Assembly (NCBI GenBank): GCA_964529265.1
Contig: CAZGVW010000239.1
Span: forward strand, 1 to 26,542
DNA from: CAZGVW01 sp964529265
GTDB taxonomy: Bacteria > Planctomycetota > Phycisphaerae > Phycisphaerales > UBA1924
Direction: 5' to 3'
DNA: 26,542 bases
The notes beneath the pieces are model-generated. The model saw only the letters and a program-made list of their open reading frames with translations. It was not told the origin of the DNA and searched no databases. This document shows, piece by piece, positions 7,370 to 14,902 of this stretch. The translations under genes and the position numbers were made by a program. How positions within the stretch are numbered: the first letter of the stretch is position 1; every line of letters starts with the position of its first letter.

Positions 7370-7921
7370 TCAGTTTCCCCCGCGGCGCGAGGACGGCGGG
7401 ACGATGCCGTTGATGCGGAAGTACGTGACCAGGTTGCCGTAGTGCTCGTTCAGATGATCGACGTTCGACAGCAGCGCGCGGGCGCGGATGTCCTTGCCCA
7501 TGCCGAACGGCATCTCGATCGGATCGCTGAGCTGGGCGTCGGTGACGCCTGTGTAGGCGCGGTCGCAGTACGCGAGCGACGCGTCGAGCGCCTTGATGAT
7601 CGCCGCGCGCGTGGTCGCCGTCTTCTCGAACGCGTCCTCGGCGTGCGGCGACTTCTCGCCCCTGGCGGCCGCGCAGAAGATGTAGTTCGCGCCCGCGATG
7701 TGCGCGAGGATCTGACCGAACGTCCGCACGTCTTTCGTGGGCTGGAAGCTGTAGGTCGCCTCCGGCATCACGTCGGCCGATTCGCGGATGTTGCGCTTCG
7801 CGTTCTCCCAGACCTGCCGGATCGACTGCGCCACGCGATCGCCTGACGCCGTCTGCTCCGGCCGGGCCAGGGCGGCAGTGGACAGGCCGGCTGCCGTCAC
7901 CATCACGAGTACCGCTTTCAT
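7370..7921 (-). CDS. Exported DinB-fold protein (DinB/YfiT-like, putative metal site)
   Basis: 183 residues from the ATG at 7921, preceded by a good ribosome site (AAGGAGA). Residues 1-19 (MKAVLVMVTAAGLSTAALA) form a signal peptide. The remainder is a four-helix bundle with the three histidines of the DinB/YfiT family: His74 (ILAHIAGAN), and His156 and His160 (VDHLNEHYGNL). Most DinB-family members are cytoplasmic and some use the triad to bind a divalent metal in thiol-dependent transferases; an exported form is common in Acidobacteriota from memory, but its reaction is unknown. The gene follows the Ser/Thr kinase by 65 bp on the same strand and may be the last gene of that operon. The frame is open upstream into the kinase gene, but the signal peptide and ribosome site fix the start. 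Confidence 0.9.
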   Translation of the reverse strand: MKAVLVMVTAAGLSTAALARPEQTASGDRVAQSIRQVWENAKRNIRESADVMPEATYSFQPTKDVRTFGQILAHIAGANYIFCAAARGEKSPHAEDAFEKTATTRAAIIKALDASLAYCDRAYTGVTDAQLSDPIEMPFGMGKDIRARALLSNVDHLNEHYGNLVTYFRINGIVPPSSRRGGN

Positions 7922-7942
7922 GGTGCTGTCTCCTTCGGCTGC

Positions 7943-7965
7943 GGCGCGCCTCGATCTCGCGCGCC
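7943..7965 (-). other. Intergenic hairpin between kinase and DinB genes
   Basis: GGCGCGC (7943-7949) and GCGCGCC (7959-7965) pair perfectly around a 9-nt loop. The hairpin sits between the kinase stop (7987) and the DinB ribosome site, with no T-run after it. It could be an mRNA processing or stability element that sets different levels for the two genes, or chance in GC-rich DNA. Confidence 0.35.
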
Positions 7966-7986
7966 TGGGGTCCGATTCCGATTGTG

Positions 7987-10638
7987 TCACGCCCGCTCGG
8001 CGGAGAAGACGGGATCCTTGAACAGGGCCTGGCCGCCGATGGCCACGACGAAGCCGTACACCGCAATCGCGGCGAAGATCAGCATCGTCAGCAACGATGA
8101 GGGGAAATACCAGGACGAGGAGGCTGTCGTCAGCGGAAAGGCGTACCAGTACGAGAAGTTGATCCCGACGACGAAGGCCAGCAGGCCGAAGCGTGTCAAC
8201 AGGAAGATCACGAGCACCGCGGTCGTCAGACCATTCAGGGCGGTCGGCAGCGGCGCCTGCGCCGCGGCCGACATGACGGCGACGAGGACCAACGCCGTGG
8301 CATAGGCGAGCCAGGGGCGGCGCAGCAGCACACGCAACACGAGGACGACCATGAGAGAGGTGATCGGGATGAACAGTGAATCCTGCAGCATGCCCAGGAC
8401 GTTCGACGCCGCCTCCGGCAGCCCGAGCAGACCGGACAGCTCCGCGCGCGGCGCCGGCGGCGGCACGCCGAACCACGGCGCCACAACTGTCGGCAGCAGG
8501 AAGTTGATGCTGAAGAGCACTCCGGCGAGCGCGCCGACCAGGATATGGCGGCCGACGAGCGGATCGCGCAGCCGTCCCTCCAGCATGCGTGTCCACGCAA
8601 TCAGCGTGTCGGGCCACAACCGGCGCACGTAGGGCTCGAGCGCGACATAGAACACCCAGACCAGCAGGCCGCTGAACAGCTGCCGGCCGAGAATCGTCTG
8701 CAGGATGAACCACCATTGCGTGACGTCGCCGGACAACCGCAGCGCGTCGCTGGCCGCGCCGATGGCGACGTACGCCATGGCGAGCCGGAGGGCGCCGCGC
8801 CGGTCGCTGCGTCCCTGCCGGATATTGCGCCGCGCGATCCAGATGCCCCCGGCGATGACGAAGACCGCGATCGCCTGCATGACGAACGGCGCGAGCCGCT
8901 GCGCGATCGACGGCGGCTCCGGGACGGCGCTCCTCGCCTCGCGCCAGGGCGGCGCGACGACGAACCAGACGGGACGGCCGCGAAATGCGGCCGCTTCGAT
9001 GCGCAGATCATCGCGCGTCCATGCCCGGCGCACGTCCGAGGCATGCGGCGGCGCCCGCATGGGATCGGCCGGGGTCCACGACGGCAGATCGAGACCGGCC
9101 GCCGTGAACAACGGCGTCCAGTCGGGTTCGCTCCAGGGGCCCGGAGACTCAGGCAGGTCCGACGGAACGACCTCGAGTTGCTGCAGCCTGCCCGCGGGAT
9201 CTACGCGCACGCGACTCATTCCCGGCTGCACCAGCGGCGGATCCGTCGCGCTGATCACGCCAGTGTTCTTCGTCGGCCCCATCGCCAAGGGACTCTCGCG
9301 GTACCAGAACCAAATCGGCGCGGGCGCGACCGTCCTGAGTGCGTTCCATCGTCCGAGTGACGTGTCCTTCTCCAGGTGCGAGAAATACTGGTTATCCAGC
9401 TGGAACCCATACGCGCGATAGGGGACGGTGCGGTAGCCGGCGTCCATCAGCGCCGACCGTGCCGCCTGCGCGAGCTCGCCGGGCGGCGTCGGCAGCGGCA
9501 CGTATCCAAGCAGCGACAACTGCGCGTTCGCGTACCAGATTCCCGCGAGGCCGATCAGGATCACCGCGAGGCACGCGCTGGCAATGCCGGGACTCAACGC
9601 TCCCCTGCCGCCGGCGCGCGCGACCATCTCGGGCGACGGCGTTTCGCCCGCCGCGATCGCCATCGCGAGTGGATCGCCGCCCGGCAGCGCCGCCGCCAAT
9701 TGAGACGCCGAGACGGGACGCCGGTCCGGGTCCGGATCGACGCAGCGCAGGATGGCGCGCTCGATCGCCGGATCGAGACCGGTGACGTGCGCCGAGGGGC
9801 TGGTCGGCGTGCCGCTGCGAATGCGCTCCGGATCAGTGAGATCTCGCGTGTGAAACGCGCGCTTGCCTGTGAACAGCTCGTACAGCACGAGGCCGAGCGA
9901 GTAGATGTCGGTACGCTCGTTCAGCTCCCGGCCTTCAATCTGCTCCGGCGCCATGTACAGCGGCGTGCCGGCGCGGGCTTCATGACCGGCAATGCCGGCG
10001 GTGGCGCCCGCCAGCCCGAAGTCGGTGATCTTGGCGCGGCCGCGCCCGTCGATCATCACGTTCGCGGGCTTCAGATCGCGATGCAGGACGCCTTCGTCGT
10101 GCGCGGCCGCCAGACCCGCACACAACTGGCGCGCGATCTCGATCGCCTTGTCTTCCGGCAGCCGGCCGATGCGGCGGAGCAGCGACGCGAGATCCTCGCC
10201 GTCCACGTACTCCATCGACAGGTAATGACGGTCGTCGATCTCCGCGATGTCGAACACGCGGCAGACGTTCGGGTGCGTCACGCGCAGCGACAGCCGGACC
10301 TCGGTCAGGAACCGCTCGAGCCGATCGCGGTCGTGCTCGACGTCCCGCGGCAGGAACTTCAGCGCGACCGGCTGGCCGAGCTTGAGATCGTCCGCGCGAT
10401 AGACCTCGCCCATGCCGCCGCGCCCGAGCAGCCCGACGATGCGGTACCGGCCGCCGAGCATGCTGCCGGGCACGAAGCGGACCGCGTCCGATCCGGACGA
10501 GCCCGCGCGGCGCACGGCCTGCGGCCCGGGCGCCGGACTGGTGTGCGTCACCGCGCCGGGTTCGTCGAGCGGCGCGCCACACTGTCCGCAGAAGCGCTGC
10601 GATGGCGCGTTCGAACGCCCGCACGACGGGCACGTCAT
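7987..10638 (-). CDS. Zinc-ribbon Ser/Thr protein kinase with multi-pass membrane C-terminus
   Basis: 883 residues. The ATG at 10638 overlaps the DUF1080 stop as ATGA and puts the zinc ribbon at the start (C3, C6, C17, C20); an in-frame GTG at 10650 would only add four residues. The Hanks-type kinase domain spans about 64-320: glycine loop LGRGGMGEVY, VALK lysine near 94, helix C Glu near 113, HRDLKPANV (Asp near 188), DFG (Asp near 206), GTPLYMAPEQ and DIYSLGLVLYELFTG. All catalytic residues are present. A single membrane helix near 351-369 is followed by about 210 residues of extracytoplasmic-looking sequence, then about eight hydrophobic segments from about 583 to the end. The tail is not a domain I can name. 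It probably phosphorylates proteins in response to an envelope signal. It is co-oriented and overlapping with the DUF1080 gene, in one cluster with the TPR and DinB genes. Confidence 0.94.
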   Translation of the reverse strand: MTCPSCGRSNAPSQRFCGQCGAPLDEPGAVTHTSPAPGPQAVRRAGSSGSDAVRFVPGSMLGGRYRIVGLLGRGGMGEVYRADDLKLGQPVALKFLPRDVEHDRDRLERFLTEVRLSLRVTHPNVCRVFDIAEIDDRHYLSMEYVDGEDLASLLRRIGRLPEDKAIEIARQLCAGLAAAHDEGVLHRDLKPANVMIDGRGRAKITDFGLAGATAGIAGHEARAGTPLYMAPEQIEGRELNERTDIYSLGLVLYELFTGKRAFHTRDLTDPERIRSGTPTSPSAHVTGLDPAIERAILRCVDPDPDRRPVSASQLAAALPGGDPLAMAIAAGETPSPEMVARAGGRGALSPGIASACLAVILIGLAGIWYANAQLSLLGYVPLPTPPGELAQAARSALMDAGYRTVPYRAYGFQLDNQYFSHLEKDTSLGRWNALRTVAPAPIWFWYRESPLAMGPTKNTGVISATDPPLVQPGMSRVRVDPAGRLQQLEVVPSDLPESPGPWSEPDWTPLFTAAGLDLPSWTPADPMRAPPHASDVRRAWTRDDLRIEAAAFRGRPVWFVVAPPWREARSAVPEPPSIAQRLAPFVMQAIAVFVIAGGIWIARRNIRQGRSDRRGALRLAMAYVAIGAASDALRLSGDVTQWWFILQTILGRQLFSGLLVWVFYVALEPYVRRLWPDTLIAWTRMLEGRLRDPLVGRHILVGALAGVLFSINFLLPTVVAPWFGVPPPAPRAELSGLLGLPEAASNVLGMLQDSLFIPITSLMVVLVLRVLLRRPWLAYATALVLVAVMSAAAQAPLPTALNGLTTAVLVIFLLTRFGLLAFVVGINFSYWYAFPLTTASSSWYFPSSLLTMLIFAAIAVYGFVVAIGGQALFKDPVFSAERA

Positions 10639-11441
10639 CGCCGCCCGCACTCCGTCGGGGTCAACACGAGCAGCTCGACTGTGCGGAACTCGACCGGATG
10701 ACTCTCGGACTGCAGCGCGATGGTCCCGCGATCGAGCCGCACGGTCCCGCGCGCCGCCGCGAGCGACTTCGCGTGCGCGTCGCGGTCGTCGAGCTGCGGC
10801 GCGGTGTAGGTCAGCACCGGCTGACCTTCGAGGAGGTGCGTCATGCGCTGCGACCCGCAGACCTCCACCTCAGCCGTCACCCACCGATCCCCGTGATAGG
10901 TCTGCGATGTCGAGTTCGTGCAATGCCTGGTGACGAGTTGGCCGTCGATGACGATGTTCGTGCCTGGCGTGCAGACGTTGGACGTCGCGCGCTCGTCTGT
11001 GCCGTTGCCGCCGAGGAACTGCACCTCGATCGACGTCGGGAACTCCTGGTCGCGCGTCATCGAGGCGATCGGCTCGCCATGCAGCATCACGCCGCTGTTG
11101 CGCAGCGCCCACGCCGGTCCGCCCGGCGCCTGATCGCCGACGAAGCGGTATTCCACCCGCAGCCGGTAATGCGAGAACTCATCCTTATAGAAGAGGTGGC
11201 CGTACCGTCCGTTGAACGGGCCGTCGTAGCGGTCGTACGCCACTCTGATCACGCCGTTCTCGACGCGGAACGTGTCGCCGACGTTCTCGCCCGCGTCGTG
11301 GCCCTTGATCTTCACCTGCCAGCCGTCGAGGTTCGTGCCGTTGAAGAGCGGCGTCCACGACTGCGGGCGCGGCGTGGCAGAGACGCTGAGCAGCGCCACG
11401 GCGGTCAGCACGAGCACCCTTTCCGACGTCTTACTTCTCAC
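10635..11441 (-). CDS. Exported DUF1080 (3-keto-disaccharide hydrolase-like) protein
   Basis: 268 residues from a GTG at 11441, chosen because it gives a proper signal peptide (MRSKTSERVLVLTAVALLSVSA) two bases after the TPR stop; the frame runs further upstream only as a shadow of the TPR gene. The mature protein has the DUF1080 signature: WTPLFNGTNLDGWQVKIKG at the start, then FRVENGVIRV, YKDEFSHYRLRVEYRF, a segment with LRNSGVMLHG, then FPTSIEVQFLGG, and WVTAEVEVCGS followed by FRTVELLVL. This is a concanavalin-like fold found in secreted proteins acting on sugars, some assigned as 3-keto-disaccharide hydrolases. Four cysteines could form disulfides. The stop overlaps the kinase ATG by 4 bp. 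Confidence 0.92.
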   Translation of the reverse strand: MRSKTSERVLVLTAVALLSVSATPRPQSWTPLFNGTNLDGWQVKIKGHDAGENVGDTFRVENGVIRVAYDRYDGPFNGRYGHLFYKDEFSHYRLRVEYRFVGDQAPGGPAWALRNSGVMLHGEPIASMTRDQEFPTSIEVQFLGGNGTDERATSNVCTPGTNIVIDGQLVTRHCTNSTSQTYHGDRWVTAEVEVCGSQRMTHLLEGQPVLTYTAPQLDDRDAHAKSLAAARGTVRLDRGTIALQSESHPVEFRTVELLVLTPTECGRR

Positions 11442-11443
11442 TT

Positions 11444-13063
11444 CTAACGTGACCTCTTGTAGGGCGTCACGATCCCGATGCGCGCGGCGAACGCGGCGCT
11501 CTCGCGCTCGAAGGTGTCCGCGACGCGCTCGTAGGTGCGCATGGCCTCCGTGCGGCGTCCCGCGAGATCGTGCACCCGGCCCACGTGCAGCAGCGCCTGG
11601 GCCCTGAGCCATCCCGGCGCCGTGCGCAGCTGCGCGACGGCCGTGAACTCCGGCGCGGCGCCCGCGTGATCGCCGCGCGCAAATCGGAGATGCGCCTGGC
11701 GATACCGGACCTGCGCGTCGCCCGGATGATCGCGCGCGACCGCGGCGTAGGCGGCGGCCGCCTCATCCCATCGACGTTCAGCGACCAGACGATTGCCCGG
11801 AATCAGGGCGGCGTAGACGGTCGTCTCGACGGCGCGGCGCTGCCGGAGCCACGCGAGCTGTTCGTCGGCGTTCTCGTGCCACCCGTGCCAGCGTTTGTCC
11901 GCACGCACGCGCCGCGCGTCCTGGTCTGCCGCGGGGTCGCCCAGCAGCGCGCGGTAGTTGCCGCGGCGGAGCAGGAACGTCGGCATCACCCAGACCGGCT
12001 CCGCCGGCGCCTGATCGATCGTCGCCGTCAACAGCCGGATTGCCTCGTCGACGCGCCACTGCTGCAGCCACACCGACGCCAGGCCATGACGCGCCTGGTA
12101 GCGCGCGGGACGCGGCTCGCCGGGACGTGTGTCCTCGCGCGCCATCACCCCTTCGTACTCCGCGGCCGCGCGCGTGAAATCCTCCAGGCTCGGGCTCGCG
12201 TAGAGCCGGGCGAGCTCGAAGTGCACCAGCGGACTGCCGGGATACTCGGCCGCCATCCGCTGCCCGAGGCGCGACGCGTCGCCCACGCGCCCTTCCAGCG
12301 TCGAGTAGATCTCCATCAGGAAGATCCCGGCCTCGTACCGGAACATCACCCCTTCGGCGTGGACGCGCTCGATCTGCTTCAGGCCTTCCGCGCGGTCGCC
12401 GGATGGCAGGAACAGGAACGTGCGGACGAAGCGAATGAAGGCGGGCGCGATCTCGACGTAGTAGTTGTAGATGCCGAGCGCCAGCATGCCGTCCACATGC
12501 TCCGGATGGCGGCGCACGTAGGCTTCGCTCAGCCGCTTCGCCCGCGCGCCGTCGCGCGCGGCGCCCCACATGCCCCTGTCGTGCTCCACCTTGTAGCGCG
12601 CGCGCAGCAGCAGGACGTGCGCCAGGTAGAACGTCACCTCCGCGTCGTCGGCGTTGCGGTCGTATCGCGCTTCCGCGTCGACGAAGAAGCGGTCGAGCTG
12701 GCGCTCGAAGTCCGGCAGCAGCACGGGCGCGAGACGGGCCCGCGCGTCGAGCACGCGCAGGAGGCCGAAGCGCGCCGGCAGCGCGTGCGGCTGTGCCGCG
12801 ACGAGCCGCTCGAACTCACGCTGCGCTGCCCCGTGATCGCCGTCGTGCAGCAGCCGGTACGCGTGCAGCACCGCCGGATCGACCAGCGGAAATGCAGACT
12901 GGGCCCCCGCCGGGACAGCCGGCGAGGCCGCGAGCCAGGACAGCAGCAGCACAAACGCGAAAGGCAGCAGGGGACGCTCCTGAGCGGTGACGGTCGCCGA
13001 TATGTTATCCGTGGAAGAGCAGGGTTCGCAGGCCTGGCCGGCAACTCGCCCCTCGACGTTCAT
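11444..13063 (-). CDS. Exported TPR-repeat protein; start uncertain
   Basis: About 510 residues of solid sequence. From about 12950 inward there is a hydrophobic signal-like segment (LLPFAFVLLLSWLAASPAVPAGAQ), then helical repeats with TPR character: HAYRLLHDGDHGAAQREFERLVAAQP, LHVGRVHDLAGRRTEAMRTYERVA and WDEAAAAYAAVARDHPGDAQVRYRQA. It probably works as a protein-protein scaffold in the periplasm or at the membrane. The start is a problem. The first usable ATGs (13063 and 13108) lie in DNA that is antisense to an endonuclease relic and put the signal core deep in the protein. The best ribosome site (AGGAG, 12981-12977) sits 6 nt before a CTG codon at 12970. I give the ATG at 13063 as a conservative limit. 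The stop is 2 bp before the DUF1080 gene, so it heads the TPR-DUF1080-kinase-DinB cluster. Confidence 0.85.
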   Translation of the reverse strand: MNVEGRVAGQACEPCSSTDNISATVTAQERPLLPFAFVLLLSWLAASPAVPAGAQSAFPLVDPAVLHAYRLLHDGDHGAAQREFERLVAAQPHALPARFGLLRVLDARARLAPVLLPDFERQLDRFFVDAEARYDRNADDAEVTFYLAHVLLLRARYKVEHDRGMWGAARDGARAKRLSEAYVRRHPEHVDGMLALGIYNYYVEIAPAFIRFVRTFLFLPSGDRAEGLKQIERVHAEGVMFRYEAGIFLMEIYSTLEGRVGDASRLGQRMAAEYPGSPLVHFELARLYASPSLEDFTRAAAEYEGVMAREDTRPGEPRPARYQARHGLASVWLQQWRVDEAIRLLTATIDQAPAEPVWVMPTFLLRRGNYRALLGDPAADQDARRVRADKRWHGWHENADEQLAWLRQRRAVETTVYAALIPGNRLVAERRWDEAAAAYAAVARDHPGDAQVRYRQAHLRFARGDHAGAAPEFTAVAQLRTAPGWLRAQALLHVGRVHDLAGRRTEAMRTYERVADTFERESAAFAARIGIVTPYKRSR

Positions 13064-13202
13064 CCAGAACCCGGCCACCGACGAGCTCGTCGTGGTGAGC
13101 TGGAACATGAACGTCGGCGCCGGTGACGTGCGCGCGCTGGTAAGAGATCTTCGCGCCTGAGCGCTGACCGGCGGCCGTCCCGTCGCCCGCTTCGTGCTGC
13201 TG
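13002..13202 (+). pseudogene. Relic of an endonuclease/exonuclease/phosphatase family gene
   Basis: The plus frame from ATG 13002 reads through NPATDELVVVSWNMNVGAGD and VRALVRDLRA, stops at TGA 13158-13160, and continues in the same frame as ALTGGRPVARFVLL before similarity is lost. The (V/R)VVSWN-x-NVGAGD start and the later GGRPV..FVLL are what I expect of the N-terminus of the EEP nuclease superfamily, where an LLQE catalytic segment should come next. Here that Glu is missing and the reading frame ends at the radical SAM gene. One G-to-T change (GGA to TGA) would explain the stop. The 52-residue open part cannot be a complete enzyme. It is antisense to the 5' extension of the TPR gene. Confidence 0.6.
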
Positions 13203-13228
13203 CGGTGCGTGGCGAGCTCGGCTGGAGG

Positions 13229-14764
13229 TTAATTCGCGAGTTCGCCCACCTCGGTCAAGCCGCCGCGCGGCACCTCGAGGTCGGGCATCGGCTTGGCCGT
13301 GAACATCCGGCGCGCGACGCGGGCGAGCATCCGGGCACGCTTGACCGAGCGCGCCTGGCGCGCGCTGTCGGTGGCGATGCCGGTGTTGGCGTACATCTGG
13401 CGGTACAGCTTCGAGACGAGCACGAACGCGAGGCGGCCGCGAAGCGACTTCACGCACGCCGACCGGCGCCAGACCCGCGGCAACGCATAAAACCAGTCCC
13501 AGGTCGCCTGGGTACCGGCGCGGATCTGGTCGGGGGACATGAGCGGATGGGGCGCGTAGATCTTGGGGCGCTGGGCCGACGGGATGAGCCAGTATCTCGA
13601 GAGCGGCACGCCGGACACGAGGCGCGACGCGGACTCCTCTTTCTCCCACCGGATGAAGTCGAGCGTGCCGGGGAACGGCGTCAGCATCACGAACTGCGCG
13701 ACGGTCACGCCGGCGCGCTGCGCCAGCTCCGCCGTCGCGCGGAAGGTGTCCGGCTTGTCGGTGGGCAACCCGAAGATGAACGACCCGAGCACGTGGACGC
13801 CGCTCGTCCGAAACGCCTGCAGCCGGTTGACGAGCCCTTCGCCCGCCTCGTTGAAATTCTTGTAGACGGCCTTCAGTCCCTCGGGCGTGACCGACTCGAC
13901 GCCGACGAGCGCGCCGCGGATGCGCGCCCGGCGCATCGCGCCCAGGAATTCGGGATCCTCGGCCGCCTCCATCGTGATCTGCGTGTAGAAGACGAGATCA
14001 TCCGGCAGACGTGAGAGACGGTCCATCAGCTCGAAGCGCTCGCGGCGCGTGGCGGTGAGCATCTCGAGCCGGGCCGGATCGGCGCGGCGGCGCGCCATCG
14101 CGAGATCCTCGAGCGTGACCGGATAGAAGTTGTCGTCGGCGAGCAGGATGAAGCGGAATCCGCGGCGGCGCAGCTCCACCACTTCCTGGACGACGTCGTC
14201 CACGCCGCGCTGCCGCGGCGTCTGGCCGTCGGTGCGCCACACCGAACAGAACGAACAATGCTTGGGGCAGCCGCGCACCGTCTGCACCGATCCCCACATG
14301 TAGCGATCGGCCGGCAGCAGATCCCATCGCGCCGGCACGAACGAGTCGCCATCCACACGGCCCCCTTCGTATTGCGCCTGTGGAGACCCGGCCGCGCAGT
14401 CCGCCAGGACGGACGGCCAGATCAGGTCGCCGTCGCCGCGGACCACCGCATGCGCGCCGCCGTGCTCGCGCGCCTCCTCGGGAAACAGCGTCGCGTGGAT
14501 TCCCCCGAACACGACGTACGCGCCTCGCTCGCGCGCGTCCCGGCCGAGCTCGTAGCCGCGCAGGACGTTGGCGGTGTGCACGCCGATCCCGACGACATCG
14601 CCCGGCGAGATCGTCGCGAGATCGAACCGCTCCAGCGTCTCGTCCACGATCGCCGGGTTTCCGTAGAGTCTGGGGGTCGCCGCAGCCAGGACGTACAGCC
14701 AGCGGGGGGTGATGACCGCCGTGCCAAACGACAGGTCGCTCGGGTTGACGATATGAATGTGCAT
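13229..14764 (-). CDS. Radical SAM protein with N-terminal B12-binding-like domain
   Basis: 511 residues from ATG 14764. Residues 1-150 form a Rossmann-like domain of the kind found before radical SAM domains (GDVVGIGVHTANVLRGYELG, then YVVFGGIHATLFPEEA), but the DxHxxG histidine motif for cobalamin is absent. The radical SAM core carries the 4Fe-4S triad C166-x3-C170-x2-C173 (RGCPKHCSFC), then LADDNFY, and a later VGVESVTPEGLKAVYKNFN and GSFIFGLPTD, typical of the core barrel. A C-terminal region of about 120 residues is rich in Arg and aromatic residues. The family includes methyltransferases and ring-forming enzymes for lipids and cofactors; I cannot assign a substrate. It is divergent from the methyltransferase-like gene at 14903 and alone on its strand. 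Confidence 0.92.
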   Translation of the reverse strand: MHIHIVNPSDLSFGTAVITPRWLYVLAAATPRLYGNPAIVDETLERFDLATISPGDVVGIGVHTANVLRGYELGRDARERGAYVVFGGIHATLFPEEAREHGGAHAVVRGDGDLIWPSVLADCAAGSPQAQYEGGRVDGDSFVPARWDLLPADRYMWGSVQTVRGCPKHCSFCSVWRTDGQTPRQRGVDDVVQEVVELRRRGFRFILLADDNFYPVTLEDLAMARRRADPARLEMLTATRRERFELMDRLSRLPDDLVFYTQITMEAAEDPEFLGAMRRARIRGALVGVESVTPEGLKAVYKNFNEAGEGLVNRLQAFRTSGVHVLGSFIFGLPTDKPDTFRATAELAQRAGVTVAQFVMLTPFPGTLDFIRWEKEESASRLVSGVPLSRYWLIPSAQRPKIYAPHPLMSPDQIRAGTQATWDWFYALPRVWRRSACVKSLRGRLAFVLVSKLYRQMYANTGIATDSARQARSVKRARMLARVARRMFTAKPMPDLEVPRGGLTEVGELAN

Positions 14765-14777
14765 GCGGCGCGTCGCG

Positions 14778-14806
14778 ACTGTATCGCGCCTGCCCTACGG
14801 TGTCGA
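14778..14806 (-). promoter_or_regulatory. Promoter of the radical SAM gene
   Basis: On the minus strand TCGACA (14806-14801, 5 of 6 to the -35 consensus), a 17-nt spacer and TACAGT (14783-14778, 4 of 6). Transcription would start near 14771, only about 7 nt before the ATG. Confidence 0.45.
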
Positions 14807-14864
14807 TGGAAATTCCCACTCCTGGGATCCTCCCCGGATTCGCGGCAAGAGGTATGCCGGGGGG

Positions 14865-14870
14865 TAGAAT
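14865..14870 (+). promoter_or_regulatory. -10 hexamer of the exported methyltransferase-like gene
   Basis: TAGAAT, 5 of 6 to consensus and identical to the -10 proposed at 459, lies 32 nt before the ATG at 14903. No good -35 is visible. The leader would be about 26 nt and contains a ribosome site (TGGAG). Confidence 0.4.
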
Positions 14871-14902
14871 GTGAGGCTCTTGTTCCCTCTTATGGAGCTG
14901 AC

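Noticed and set aside
14258..14902. N-terminal extension of the methyltransferase-like frame
   Set aside because: It is antisense to the radical SAM gene. The ATG at 14903 has a ribosome site and a signal peptide.
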